Source of the DNA: Drechslerella dactyloides
Taxonomy: Eukaryota > Ascomycota > Orbiliomycetes > Orbiliales > Orbiliaceae
Direction: 5' to 3'
Assembly (NCBI GenBank): GCA_020064725.1
Contig: JAGTWJ010000010.1
Coordinates: 558,001-622,000 of the forward strand
Length of the DNA stretch: 64,000 bases
The notes below the pieces were generated by a model, which had not been told where the DNA came from, did no database searches, and saw nothing but the letters and a program-made list of their open reading frames with translations. This document shows, one piece after another, positions 22,364-33,550 of the stretch; within the stretch, counting starts at the first letter, position 1; each line of letters opens with the position of its first letter. The translations under genes were made by a program, and so were the position numbers.

Positions 22364-23086
22364 TTAGAAATCGGCAAATTGATCTTCAACAATGGAATCA
22401 TCAGAGCTATCCAAATATTCCTCATTCAACTCGAAACTTTCTTCGAGCTTCAACCCCTTCCCTAGACCGAGTTGTCCGGAATTGGAGCCGGTATGTGTGT
22501 CGTCTGTTATGAGCTCTGGGCAATCATACAGCCCCAGTCCTTGCAATAACTCTTCCCCCTGGATACTTGATTCTTGGACATCCACCAAACAGGCTTCCTG
22601 GCCGAGGTCCCGATCAGATGGTGGGGACAAAGAGGCAGCTGAAAGCTCCGATGGTGACCAAGCAGGTTGTTGGTATTGGGTATAGTAATCGAAACCACCA
22701 TACGGGGACAGGAGGATCCGTGAATCGGGGTACGAGGTGAAAGCTGTCGCTGCTGGTGTTTCCTGGTTGAAGCCGAAGTCGTGCCAAGCTTGGTGGTAGT
22801 TTTCCACCTGTATCATGGGGGCTATATCATCGGTGTACAGTCGGGCAGGCGGCGACTGAAAGAACTGAGGGTGGTTTTGGAAACAGCTTCCAGTGGCGTT
22901 CTCAAGCGTCGAGCCCCAATTGGAGTATATCATTTCCCCTACGGGTTCGGAGTATGGCAGCTGGTTGAAAGTATTATATCCGGTGTAGCTGTCCGGGTAG
23001 ACAAATGGGGGGCACACATAGTGCTTTTCTTCCAGCAGGAAAGGCTCATATGGTGTATCATTGTCTGCGGGAGCGATCAGGACCAT
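22364..23086 (-). CDS. Hypothetical acidic Tyr/Pro/Ser-rich protein
   Basis: I do not recognise this protein. It is a single-exon frame of 240 residues starting MVLIAPADND. Composition is far from the Arg/Pro/Ser junk of surrounding frames: it is rich in Tyr, Pro, Phe, Gln and Ser, with clustered aromatic residues (GGFDYYTQYQQPAWSP), no predicted membrane segment and no signal peptide. The C-terminal 35 residues are strongly acidic with interspersed Leu/Phe (KLEESFELNEEYLDSSDDS ... EDQFADF), as in transcription activation regions; this is only a compositional resemblance. A TATA-like run lies 175 bp upstream on its strand. It has a very long (about 2.6 kb) upstream region with repeated palindromes, as is often seen for regulated genes. 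It could be a lineage-specific regulator. Confidence 0.65.
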   Translation of the reverse strand: MVLIAPADNDTPYEPFLLEEKHYVCPPFVYPDSYTGYNTFNQLPYSEPVGEMIYSNWGSTLENATGSCFQNHPQFFQSPPARLYTDDIAPMIQVENYHQAWHDFGFNQETPAATAFTSYPDSRILLSPYGGFDYYTQYQQPAWSPSELSAASLSPPSDRDLGQEACLVDVQESSIQGEELLQGLGLYDCPELITDDTHTGSNSGQLGLGKGLKLEESFELNEEYLDSSDDSIVEDQFADF

Positions 23087-23260
23087 GGGTACTGCAGAGC
23101 TGGGAGCCGGAGACTCAAAGCGAGAAAAATGGTGTTGCTTAAGCGTTGTCGAGGAAGGAGGTCGAGCTGTCTTTAGGTTTGGGACGGCTGTGTCGTCGTC
23201 TGGCGTTGCTTGGTCGGTTGGTTGATAGGTGCTTATGTTTGTAGTATGCCCCTCGGTCTG

Positions 23261-23270
23261 TATATATATA
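23261..23270 (-). promoter_or_regulatory. TATA-like element of hypothetical gene
   Basis: TATATATATA lies about 175 bp upstream of the hypothetical start codon on its strand, a reasonable core-promoter position. Confidence 0.4.
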
Positions 23271-23695
23271 GGTATGTGTGCGTATTGAATGACTCGGACT
23301 GTCGAGAGTGCGGAGTGCTTGTTTTGCTAGGCTACCGTGGGCGGAGGTGAGGTTTGGGGAGGGAGCTGGAAGCAAAAGGCGAGAGCTGAGGGCGGCGTCG
23401 ATATTAAAAGGAAAGCGGACCACCACCACTTTTTCCCTGATGGCTATCGAGACGGAGCAGAGGGGCCAGCACAGAAAAAGCATGTAACAGCACCGGGGGC
23501 AGCAGCAATTCAAGCCTTCGGATCCATCCACTGCGCCTCTTTGCATACTTTAACCAAGTTCTGACAAGCAGGAGGCTTTTTGTGTAAGGAAGATCCCCAT
23601 TCTGTGCAGGATTACGCAGCAAGGGTTTAAATTTGTGCGAGGCATGCAATGGAGGTGAGTTCTTCGGGGACTTGGGGTCGGAAAAAGCACGTCAG

Positions 23696-24010
23696 TACAC
23701 ACATGTACCCACGGGAAGACGAGTACATGGGATACATCCCGAGCACGCTGCTTGCTGACGGGCAAAAAGCACGGTCGGGATCATGTACGATGTACATGTA
23801 CACGCAGCTGTACCTGTCCGCTACCATGTACCCTTGTCGGGGGGGCACTCAGACATGCATGCATCCATCCGGACACCAGTGGACACAACATGGATCTGGA
23901 TGGGAGGAGCCTCGAGCTTGTTGTGCATACGTGATGCACGTTGCTATAGGTTGGGGATATATCCAGATACATTCCAAGTACCTGTACATGCCTGCAATGT
24001 ACATGTATCG
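23696..24010. repeat. Cluster of GTACATG / CATGTAC palindromic motifs
   Basis: About eight copies of CATGTAC or its complement GTACATG fall within roughly 310 bp. They include the perfect 10-bp palindrome GTACATGTAC at 23792-23801 and TGTACATG near 23983 and 23999. Chance would give far less than one. They lie 600-920 bp upstream of the hypothetical gene's start. Confidence 0.75.
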
Positions 24011-24737
24011 GCACATGCAACCAAGCTAAGATATCTCTGTGCCGACAGATAAGTCTGGTTAAAAGCTCCAGCGGATGATTCACCATCGTTCGGACAAAAA
24101 AAGCCCTCTCTTTGGCACAGCGCTTCACAAAATGCGAATGACCCAAGTCCTTGCATTTTGGCCTTATGCATGCGTCCGAAAATGTTTGCTCAACTCTGGG
24201 CTCGCACGGGCAGCAAGCCAAAGCAGCCGAGCTGATTGGCTGTGAAACCGCGGTTCGGTCTCTGAGCGGTTTCATGGCCCCAGAATCACGGAAGCAGGGA
24301 AAAAGGCAGCAATGACACACGGCTGGAGACATTTCTCATGTGGCTTTTTAATCCTACGTGCTATAGCTAATTATAATCACCAGCACCGCAAACGTTTGGT
24401 TGGAGCATCTTCGCGGAGCTGCGCTGCTCATCCACGCATGCAATTGACGGAATACGAAGCATGCAATCGTGTAATGTACCGTCCCTTGCGGAGTGAGGTC
24501 ACGCAACCTAAATGCTGACATGGTACTCTGTACTAAGTAGAAGCATCTTTCAGCTCCAAATTTCTGTGCCCTGTGGAGCCCGACATCCTGCTTCCTGGAC
24601 TTCCAGCTTCCTGAATTAGCTGTGGGGCATTCTCGGAGTCTGATCGATCGTTTTGACAGAATTTGGGCACACACCCGAGGAGGCCGCTAACAAAAAGGAT
24701 GGAGTCTGTACAGGTATGTAATGTACGTCCCACGCAC

Positions 24738-24761
24738 GCATGCATGCATGCATGCACATGC
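24738..24761. repeat. Alternating (GCAT)n tract
   Basis: Self-complementary GCATGCAT repeats of about 24 bp. It is an alternating purine-pyrimidine sequence able to form cruciform or Z-DNA. Confidence 0.8.
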
Positions 24762-25732
24762 AGAAACATCTCTCGCATTCCATTGGCTCCAGGCCGTCCG
24801 ACGCATGCGCATGGGTCTGTTCGCTTCAAACGAACATTTTAAGGCTTTAAACGAGGAACAAGACAAGAAAAAGAAAGAACAAAGGAAGCAGGAATGGAAG
24901 GCATCCATCGAGCTAACGGGTGGGGAAAAAAGAAAAGCCGAAGGCTGTCCCCGGGCGAGCTCTTCTGTCTGTAACAAATCAAGAACGAATCAGGTTCCCC
25001 AGTTTCTGAAAAGACCCGGCCTGGTGGGAAAACGACTAATCGTCTCATGTTGGGGACTTCGACCCACTTTTCCGTGTTCAAACCAAAGACAGTCTCTCTT
25101 TCCAAATCATACCTGATCGGAAAGACATGACATGACAACCGGAAACAAACCTGCTCAGATGCTTGTAGCGTACAAAGTGTGTGCAAGAAAGTACCTAAGT
25201 ACTCGTTGACTTATCTACGTGTCCTCGGACAAGACCTGCACCTTGTTGATGACGGTTTCCTGCGCCGGCTTATCCAAAGATGACAGTTGAGGACCACCAC
25301 CGGAGGTCGGGGTAACGCAACTAAGGAAGTCCTTCCATCATGAGTTTCTCATTCCCCTGCCTCCAAGGGACAGGAAAAGTAAGGATAGGAGAACGAGAGA
25401 AAAACCACTGAGACGCCACCCCGGTCAAAGCAGCGTCCTGTGAGCCACACCCGCCTCTTTCTGGAAAGGCTAAGGCCAATTGATTGGAGTGCTCCGTCCT
25501 TATCAGTGTGACCCCATGTTGGTGTAGCCGCCTCGATCGGCTCACGCGTGCTTAGCTTAGGCTTTTACCATGCATTTGCCCCACGCAACGAAGGAACCTC
25601 TCCATGCATCGGAAAGTACTCCGGTTCTAATATAGCCACTTAAGCAAAAATAGGGCAAGACGAAGAGGAACAAGAAGGAGAAGGAAGAAATATATGGAGA
25701 GGTAGCTTCTAAAATTGTGATAGGTCTGCAAG

Positions 25733-27035
25733 CTATAGCTTCGGAGACGGAGGTGGTGCAAGCTCTTCGCCTAGGATCTCCTCCAGCTGTCGAATTGCCT
25801 TTCGAGTGTCACGAAGCGGCACTTTGATGGTGTTCAGGCCCATTTCTCTAGCCGCTTTCAAGTTTCCACCAAGATCGTCAAGGAAGACGATTTGAGAAGC
25901 GCTCTCGACGCCTAAAGCTTTGATTGCATGCTCGAAGATCCTAGCCATCGCGTGCGGAGGTGGAGCATGAGCGAAACAGATTCTGTCATAAGGTTTTTTT
26001 GTTTTTTTTTTGCCGGTGCTTTTCGAAACCTGGAGGGAATAGTGTCTGGTTCGACTCACCGATGTTCCGGTTTCCGCATGCCAACTTCCGCACTTGAAAT
26101 GTACACATCAAAAAGGGCTTTTATATCCCTGTCATCTCGATAAGGATGGCCTTCGGGGAAGACGTAGTTGTTTGTCAGAGCACCTGGAATGTTCCGTCCA
26201 AGGGGATGAGCGAAATGGGGTTTTGCAGATGACCAGCATGCACGATGCTGGCCTTTTCTTTGTTTGAAGGAGCGCCTCACCGAGCGTGTATTTGCGAGTT
26301 TCTCGTAATTTCTGGATCGCATTCAGCATGTGCGGATCAATTTCTCGAGACACCCTATATATGAACCACGGTTCCGGTTAATTTAGGGCACATGTGCATA
26401 AGCACACATACTCGAGTACGATGTGCATTCGCGATAGCCATGAGCGAGTTAATGCTCGCCTAGCCCTTATATTACGGATGTCTTCCTTTCGGGGAATGGA
26501 GCGAACCTCATCATTTCCCAGAAGAGCCATTTTGCATCAATCAAGGGAGCCGGTGACAGCGCCAAACCCTTTTCCTTGAGGAACTTGGCCCACATATCCG
26601 GATTGTTTAGATCGGCATGGAAGCCGTGGAAGAATCCGTCATCCATGGGAATTTCGTTTCGTTCCAGCTTCTTCCAGGCTGAATTCGGGCCGCTATTGTA
26701 GATGTTCCAATTGATATACCCGGGCGGCAGGTCATGCGTGGCCTCGTAAGCCTCGACTGAGATTGCTCATCAAAAGCATAGAATATTACTGTCAACATGT
26801 GCACTTTTTCACGAACAGACGTTCGATTTGCACACAGAATTGAATGCGTGGTGGCTTACTGGCCAACAGTGGTGAGCGGACCTGCATGAAAGCAAATAGA
26901 TGGATCAATTGAATGGTCAGACAACAATGGATTACTGCTTGAGACTGGGATGATGAGGAAGCTGTTAATTGGATGAGGCCGACTCACCACGACGCCCCCA
27001 ATGTCGAACAGGACAGCAGCTATCGGAGCAGCCAT
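25733..27035 (-). CDS. HAD-superfamily hydrolase (ACAD10/epoxide hydrolase N-domain-like)
   Basis: Haloacid dehalogenase-like hydrolase, probably a small-molecule phosphatase; substrate unknown. Six exons (27035-26988, 26881-26860, 26756-26507, 26354-26281, 26183-26060, 25940-25733) give 241 residues. Motif I is AVLFDIGGVV with the nucleophile Asp; the second motif-I Asp is Gly, as in the FDxGGV subgroup (YihX, ACAD10 N-domain). A cap follows with YINWNIYNSGPNSAWKKLE and FHADLNNPDMWAKFL. Motif II is ALTNNY, motif III Lys is in GMRKPEHRIFEHAIKALGV, and motif IV is VFLDDLGGNLKAAREMGL. It ends in a Pro-rich tail. Exon 2 is only 22 nt. The length agrees with stand-alone HAD subclass IA enzymes. 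The acyl-CoA dehydrogenase half of ACAD10 is absent. It is divergent from plc, with 2.6 kb between the start codons. Confidence 0.8.
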
Positions 27036-29624
27036 GCCGGTGCTAAATTTGTTGAATCACTCTCTGTGTGCAGGGAGAGAGATCCGAGAGAAACGGAACG
27101 AAAGTTGGATTCATCAGCGATATGTCAATAGTTGTTGCGCCATCACCAACTGGTTATATGTTGGTTCGTGATCGTAGGTTTGCACGTTTGTTTCTTAGCC
27201 CGGCTCTGCCGCAAGTTTTAACCTCGGCATAAAACCTCACACACTGGACGAAGAAGCTAGGACGACCCAAGCATGAATTTACGGTTACACGAAGCCGGCA
27301 AGTTTGCCGCAGACGGGGAGGAAGGCATCGCGCCGCATGGCTGTGGCGGTCCTGTAGGACCTGGTAAATACTTAAGTACGTCTGGGTCGTTGGAGGCACG
27401 GCACGGGTACAGGTAAGCAAATATGATTCGAGTAAGCATCTAACTATACGGATGGACGCCACGATCACGAGAGCTGGGCGTTCGAATTGCAAAAGGGCAG
27501 CTGAATGCACCCAATGCATGTCGACGGGTGTCAGCACGATCACAATCCCGGCCGGGTGAATCCTGAGAGAGGTTGGCCATTGGAGGAGGCCACGACAGCG
27601 ACAGCGCCGACGACGAAGCATGACGAGAAGAAAGCACGCCTGTGACATGCGGTTTCAGGTGTGCAGGAGATGCCATGCCGGCTCTCGGAGAGAAAGAACA
27701 GGCAGCTGTTCACGACATCGCACCGCAGCTGCAGCCACAGGGGGCTTGTGCAAGCATTATAAATCAGTCGGCCATCGCACCGGCTGCCACGGGGTGATGC
27801 AACAGTCGGCCTTTGGGTCTGCCTTTCCACGTCATGAGCCTGCAGAAGGCCGTCGTCGGGCCCGGCGGGGGTTCTGTTTCGGATGCAAAGCGTGCTTGGG
27901 TGTGATCCGTTTGGCTCGGTTGCGGGCAGAAAAGGGAGACCTCGGTGCCCAGATGCATGCGTCCAAGCATTCCCAAGTCTGCGGGAGTGGGGTTTTGCTG
28001 GTTTGCTCACACCACTTGCCTTTCTCCATCGCGTCCGCCAATCGAATCCCATCTGGCTCCCCAGCGACGGTGATAATGCTACTCTGCATGCCAATCCGGT
28101 AGGGCAGCATCGAAGGAGCACGCGGTCAGTCAGGGCCAGGCTCCTGCTCCTGCACGCGAACACGAAGGGAATAGCCTCTGCCCGTCTCGGAACCCCCCAT
28201 CCGACGGACGCTCTCACCGGCGCAATCTGCGTTACGTACGCTGCTATAGTTAGTAGCTCGCTCACGCTCTCTCTCGTCCGGCCGACCGCTCGCCAGAAGA
28301 AGTACCCAGCTTGGTGCTTCCTTCTTACCTCTCGCTGACCTGCTTGCTTCCCTACCTACGGATGACGCTACGCTCCGGCTCGACGGACGGGCAACGGCCT
28401 CATAAAGACCAGCAGCCCCTGCTTCGCACTTGCAGCACCTCCACTTTCCAGTGAGTGAGATAGACTCGGGCGCGAAAGTGAAAAGAGAAAGAGGGGGACG
28501 TCTGTCCACGTTCTCGAGTCCGGACTAATCGTCTCCAGTTGGCTAGTTGGTCGGGAGGCATCTCACCTCGATTGGATACGCGGATACAAAAGAGTCTCAA
28601 TCGCCACGGCCTCCAAGATGCTCTACTACCTCCCACGCTCCGTTTCAGACGCGGCTGACTTTCACCTCAAGTGAGAAGACCGGGGACGGTGGCTTCCCAA
28701 GTCGACTGCATCTTTCTAACTATACTGCTACGTATATTATATATACACACACGCACCTATATGTCCATACGTGCACAGCTGCATCCATCCGCCCATCCAA
28801 TCGTTCATTCATTCATTCACCCATACAGCGAATCCATCCGTCCACGTACAGACACACAGGCTCAACGTACCTGCAATTTCCTGGTGTGCGTCGTCTGAAG
28901 CTACGCGAGTCCTTACGAGACAAGACGTCGGTCTGAGAAGATACGCACATGCACACACCTCGCAGGACCTGTCGCAGCAAATTATAACTAGTCTGGCATT
29001 CCAAGAACTCGAGTTCGCCCTCTAAGAATCTCTCTATTCTCCCTCTCTCCCTCTCTCTCGTTCATCGTATTCTCTTTCGTTTGCGGTGCAGCAGGTGCGG
29101 CTTCCTGCAGCGCGGCAATGCAGCTCTGCTGCAACACAGGAATCATCACACGCATTCGAGCTCGCAGCTCGCATCCAGGACACCTTCTCCCCTTCTCACT
29201 CTCGCATTCTCGCAATTAAAAAACCGCCTGATCCGCACGAGTATGTTCGTTTCCTTGCTTCAGAGCACCTGTCTCTCTTATCTACTTCTGCTAATCGATT
29301 TTTGCCGATAGTTGTGACCTAAACTGCTGCTGCCTCCTTCGAGCCTCCTATATCTTCGATTGCGTATCAGTTTAACGCACAGGCTATATACCGCTGGATA
29401 TATCTGACACCGGCTGGCCCTTCAAGCCTCCGCTTTGATTCCCGGATTTATATCGCCACGCCTACCTTTCAAGGCCATCCTCTCGTTTTGTATCATCTTT
29501 GATCCTCGCCCTCTGTATTCTTTCACTCTTTCTCTGCTTAAATCTCCCCTGACCGTCAGTTGCGCTCCTTGCCCGTGGCATTCCTTGCCCTATCGCCACA
29601 ACTTTTTGTCTGTGCGGCGAGGAC
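27036..29624. promoter_or_regulatory. Long divergent upstream region HAD gene/plc
   Basis: About 2.6 kb. The right 600 bp is pyrimidine-rich with CT repeats (29030-29080) and is probably the plc promoter and leader. The remainder shows only Arg/Ser/His-rich chance frames in all phases. No RNA gene is recognised. Confidence 0.5.
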
Positions 29625-32600
29625 ATGTCGTCCACGCCGACGCCGCGCGCCTCCATGATCATCGGATCGCCCCGGTTTCCTAGTGTTTCGGCCAGCGCCC
29701 AGCCGCCAGCGTCCGGAATCTCGCTTCCCGTCAGCGCCGTTCCCGTCCCGCCGGTGCAGGAACAGACACCAAAGCAACGAGAGAAACCATCAACCCGACA
29801 AGCCTCCCTCAACAGCTTCCCTGTACCTCCGACTCTCAATGCCACCACTTCCAGCTCCGAACCCCTTCGGCCTAGGACCTATTCAGCTCCTGTATTTTCT
29901 ACGCTATCGCTTCCTCCAGGGACAAATGCAATGACCGAGGCCCTCAATTCCAGCAGTTCCTCCAAGCCTGGTATAATCAGAAGACTCTCTCGAGGGGCGG
30001 CCAACAAACTGTCTCGACGTCGGTCGAATTCTATTCATGAACGCGATGAAACCCATGGCCCTGTTATCATGCGCCACAGAAGCAACAGCAATACCAGCGA
30101 GCCAAAACCTTTCCTTTCTAACCAGGATGCAGATGAATCACCTGCCACGGGCCTCCCCGATAATGTCCCAAGTGAATCTCGCAGTCATAGTGCTGCTGAG
30201 CTGGACGAGGTGGACTCCATTGCACCCGACGAAGGTCCTCCAGAAATTCCGATGCTGTTGCAGACTGGGACCCCGATGACCCGTGTGACCAAACGAAAAA
30301 AGACGTTACGATACTTTGTCTTGGAAAAAAATGCTGCACGGATTACCTGGGATCCCCTGAAGCCCTCCGCCCGGCTATACTTGGACGATGTTAAAGAGAT
30401 TCGGACTGGAGAAAACGCAAGGAACTACCGTGAAAGCTTTCAAGTCTCTTCAGACTTTGAGGACCGTTGGATCACCGTAATCTATTCGGAACATATAGAA
30501 AACGGCAGACTCCGGACCTTGCACCTCGTAGCTCCGACTAAGGAACTGTTCCAGCTCTGGACCGAAACCCTGGAGGCGCTGCTGACCTACCGGACTGAGC
30601 TTATGGCTGGAATCGCGACCCAAGGTGACAAAGTTCTGGGTAATCATTGGAAACTCGAGATCTCGAGCCAGGCAGATCGAACGAACGATATAGAGGAACG
30701 ATTGTCTTTCGAAGAAGTGGAGCGTCTATGTCGACGGCTGCAGGTCAACTGCTCCCGACAATACTTGCGTGCACGATTTGATCGTGCCGACGAGAAGAAG
30801 ACTGGTCGTTTGACATTCGACCAATTTCAGAGCTTTGTCAGGATATTAAAGGAGCGGACAGATATCCACCGTATATGGGAAACCGTGGCGGAAAATCCTC
30901 AACTTGGAATGAGAGAAGACGAGTTTCTCAAGTTCTTGAAAGAAGTACAGAAAGTAGACATAAACATTGAAGAGCATCGCTCAAAAGCCATATTCCAGAA
31001 ACTTGTTAAGCGCTCTCAGCATGCGAGTAAAAAGGCAGGTCTGGAAGGCGAACCCCAGAGAATATCCATCATTGGGTTCACTGATTATCTACAATCCCCT
31101 ACCTACAATTCCCCGCTGAGAACTGAAACGGAGCTCGAGAAACATCTTGACAGGCCGCTGAACGAATACTTTATATCCAGCTCTCATAACACATATCTAC
31201 TCGAGCGACAAGTCGCAGGTGAAGCATCGATTGAGGGATACATCCGGACTCTTCAACGTGGTTGCCGCTGCGTTGAGATCGATTGCTGGGACGGGGACGA
31301 TGGAAAACCGGTTGTCACTCATGGCCGGACGCTGACCTCTAAAGTTCTGTTTTCTGATGTCATCCAAACGATCAGCAAATACGCATTCGTCGCAAGCCAG
31401 TACCCAGTTATTCTTTCTCTTGAAGTACACTGTGGAATTGAACAGCAAATCGTCATGGCGGAGCTCCTTCGAACCATTTTGGGCGACAAGTTGATTGTTG
31501 CGCCGTTGATATCAAATCCGATTGGGTTGCCATCTCCTCGGGATCTGAAGAACAAAATTCTGGTCAAAGTCAAGGGCCACGACGATCACATATTATTCAG
31601 CTCCGAGATCTCGGACACTACACCCGGGGCATCGTCGGCCTCCATAGCACCCAAAGCGAAGGCTTCGAAAGACCACAGCACGACTGTCACGACGAGTAGT
31701 AGCAACTCGACAGAAGACAGCGATGAATTGGGTACCACTTCTAGCGGCGGTCACCCGAACGATAAGCTTCGCCGACCATCTCAAGTCACTCGAAAGGTAG
31801 CGAAGGAGCTGGGAGAACTGGGAGTCTACACTCGAGGACAGAAGTTCAAAAATTTTTCGTTACCAGGTAAACTTCACTGTACAGACTCCCATGATGCGAT
31901 CGTTCTCTGACTAATGACGTTCAACAGAGAGTAAAAGGTTCAACCATGTATTTTCCTTGGCAGAAAGAACTTTTATCAATTTCTGCAAGGACAAAGATAA
32001 AAAGTCACAGCTTGAGAAACATAACCTGAGGTATTTAATGAGAGTATATCCTTCTGGGTGGAGAGTCACTTCTCGTAACTTTGACCCACTTACGTTTTGG
32101 CGTCGCGGGGTTCAACTGGTGGCTCTGAATTGGCAAACATACGACACTGGAGTTCAACTGAATGATGCAATGTTTGCGTCCCCATCGGATCGCACTGGTT
32201 ATGTCTTGAAGCCTTTGGAGCTTAGAAGCAGTAGACATCTGATCGACTCAGCATCTCCAGACAGTACTGCCGCGAAACTAGCACGGAAGCTCGTGAGCTT
32301 CTCTGTTGAGATCATTTCAGCGCAACAACTACCGCGAGTTGGTAAAGATCGAGATTGCCTTGATTCCTATGTCGAGGTAGAGGTTTTCAGTGCTGATGAT
32401 AAAGCACGTGGCTTGGTCAAAGGGAATGGAGGCATCGACAAAAGCGGGTCTGGAGGAATGTCTGGCCTAGGTGCCCCGCAAAGAAGGAGGACCAAGGTCG
32501 TGAAGGGAAACTTATTCGCGCCAACTTGGAATGAGCGGCTTACCTTTGGTGTTGAGACTCGCTTTGAAGGCCTTGTTTTCCTTCGATTTGTGGTCTATAA

Positions 32601-32951
32601 TGATGATGGAAACGGAGACAAGACTGTTAAAGCGAGTTATTGTCTGAAGCTTGTCAATGCCGCGCAAGGTGAGCTAATAAATCCAGTTACACAAGCTATC
32701 CTAATAGACGCGCTAACGCTTTGAAAGGATATCGACACCTTCCCCTGTACGACATGGGCGGTGAACAGTTCTTATTCAGCAGCCTATTCGTCAAGATAGA
32801 CATCGAGCCGGTGCGGGCAGCTCTTCCAGTAGCTATCAAGCAATCGACCGTTGGTGCCATCAAGTCGGCAGCTAAAAGCATGTTAAAACTTTCTTCAGAC
32901 ATTCTTCATGGCGGTGCCTCCGCAGAATCACATGGTTCCGGAGAGAAATAA
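29625..32951 (+). CDS. plc1: Phosphoinositide-specific phospholipase C (delta type)
   Basis: Hydrolyses PI(4,5)P2 to diacylglycerol and IP3, linking membrane signals to calcium. Three exons (29625-31866, 31928-32668, 32728-32951) give 1068 residues. The Ser/Pro-rich N-terminal 200 residues precede a PH domain (TKRKKTLRYFVLEKNAARITW onward). An EF-hand-like region (FDRADEKKTGRLTFDQF) follows, then the X domain with catalytic His521 in SSSHNTYL and His566 in VTHGRTL, and CVEIDCWDG. A Ser/Thr-rich acidic linker separates it from the Y domain (FNHVFSLAE, LRYLMRVYPSGWRVTSRNF, FWRRGVQLVALNWQTYD, LNDAMF, YVLKP). A C2 domain ends the protein (VEIISAQQLPRV, DSYVEVEV, TWNERLTFGV, DMGGEQFLFSSLFVKIDIE). 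All domains appear complete. It is larger than yeast Plc1 owing to the N-terminus and linker. It is convergent with nup188. Confidence 0.93.
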
Positions 32952-33550
32952 CGCGATTTATGAGGTACCAAGTGCGCGATAACTGGACGGGTCACGTTGT
33001 TCACCAACTTGCTCCAGATTGTCACACTTGGCGGTGCATATATCTGGCATTTTGCAGGCTGAATTGCTCGCCCGTCGTCATATTTTCATGATTGCATACT
33101 TGGCATTATGCATTGCGGGCAGGCATGCCCATGTTGTCTTTTCTTTCCGTGTATGTGGAGTCGAGGGTTGGAGTGGGTGCATACAGGAGTTGCTTGTCGG
33201 TTGCTTGGTGGATGTTATAGGCTCCAAACTTGTACAGGATATCACGTTTTCAATAGTAACTACAATAGGGCCTTTTAGATTTAGCTATAATATCTAGAAC
33301 CTGATGATTCCTCGCTGCGGAAATGCTGCATATTGCTAATTGATGATTATTTCGTAGTTGGTCATATAATACAATGCTAGAGTAGCTTGCCAACGCCGCG
33401 CCAAGAAAAGAAGAAAAATGTCACAAATCTATATAGTAAGGACCACATCGAGACCTGGAAATACTCAGGGACAGCAGGTAGACAGGTTTCATGCAATCGC
33501 TGTTTGTACATCTGCCTTGATGAAGACAGACTCCGGAATGCATATTTAAG
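32952..33550. other. Convergent intergenic region plc1/nup188
   Basis: 3' untranslated sequence of both genes. Nothing else is seen. Confidence 0.6.

Larger units (their letters stand above)
23087..25732. promoter_or_regulatory. Long upstream region of the hypothetical gene; 3' side of HAD gene
   Basis: About 2.6 kb without a convincing gene. It contains a TATA-like run, a cluster of GTACATG palindromes, alternating GCAT repeats and several palindromic TA[C]TAAGTA-like stretches. The many small frames here are His/Cys/Met-rich readings of those repeats. Confidence 0.55.

Noticed and set aside
27540..28509. 241-, 160- and 151-codon frames in the HAD/plc upstream region
   Set aside because: Arg/Ser/His-rich composition in mutually overlapping frames on both strands; no motif, and no splice structure linking them to a family.
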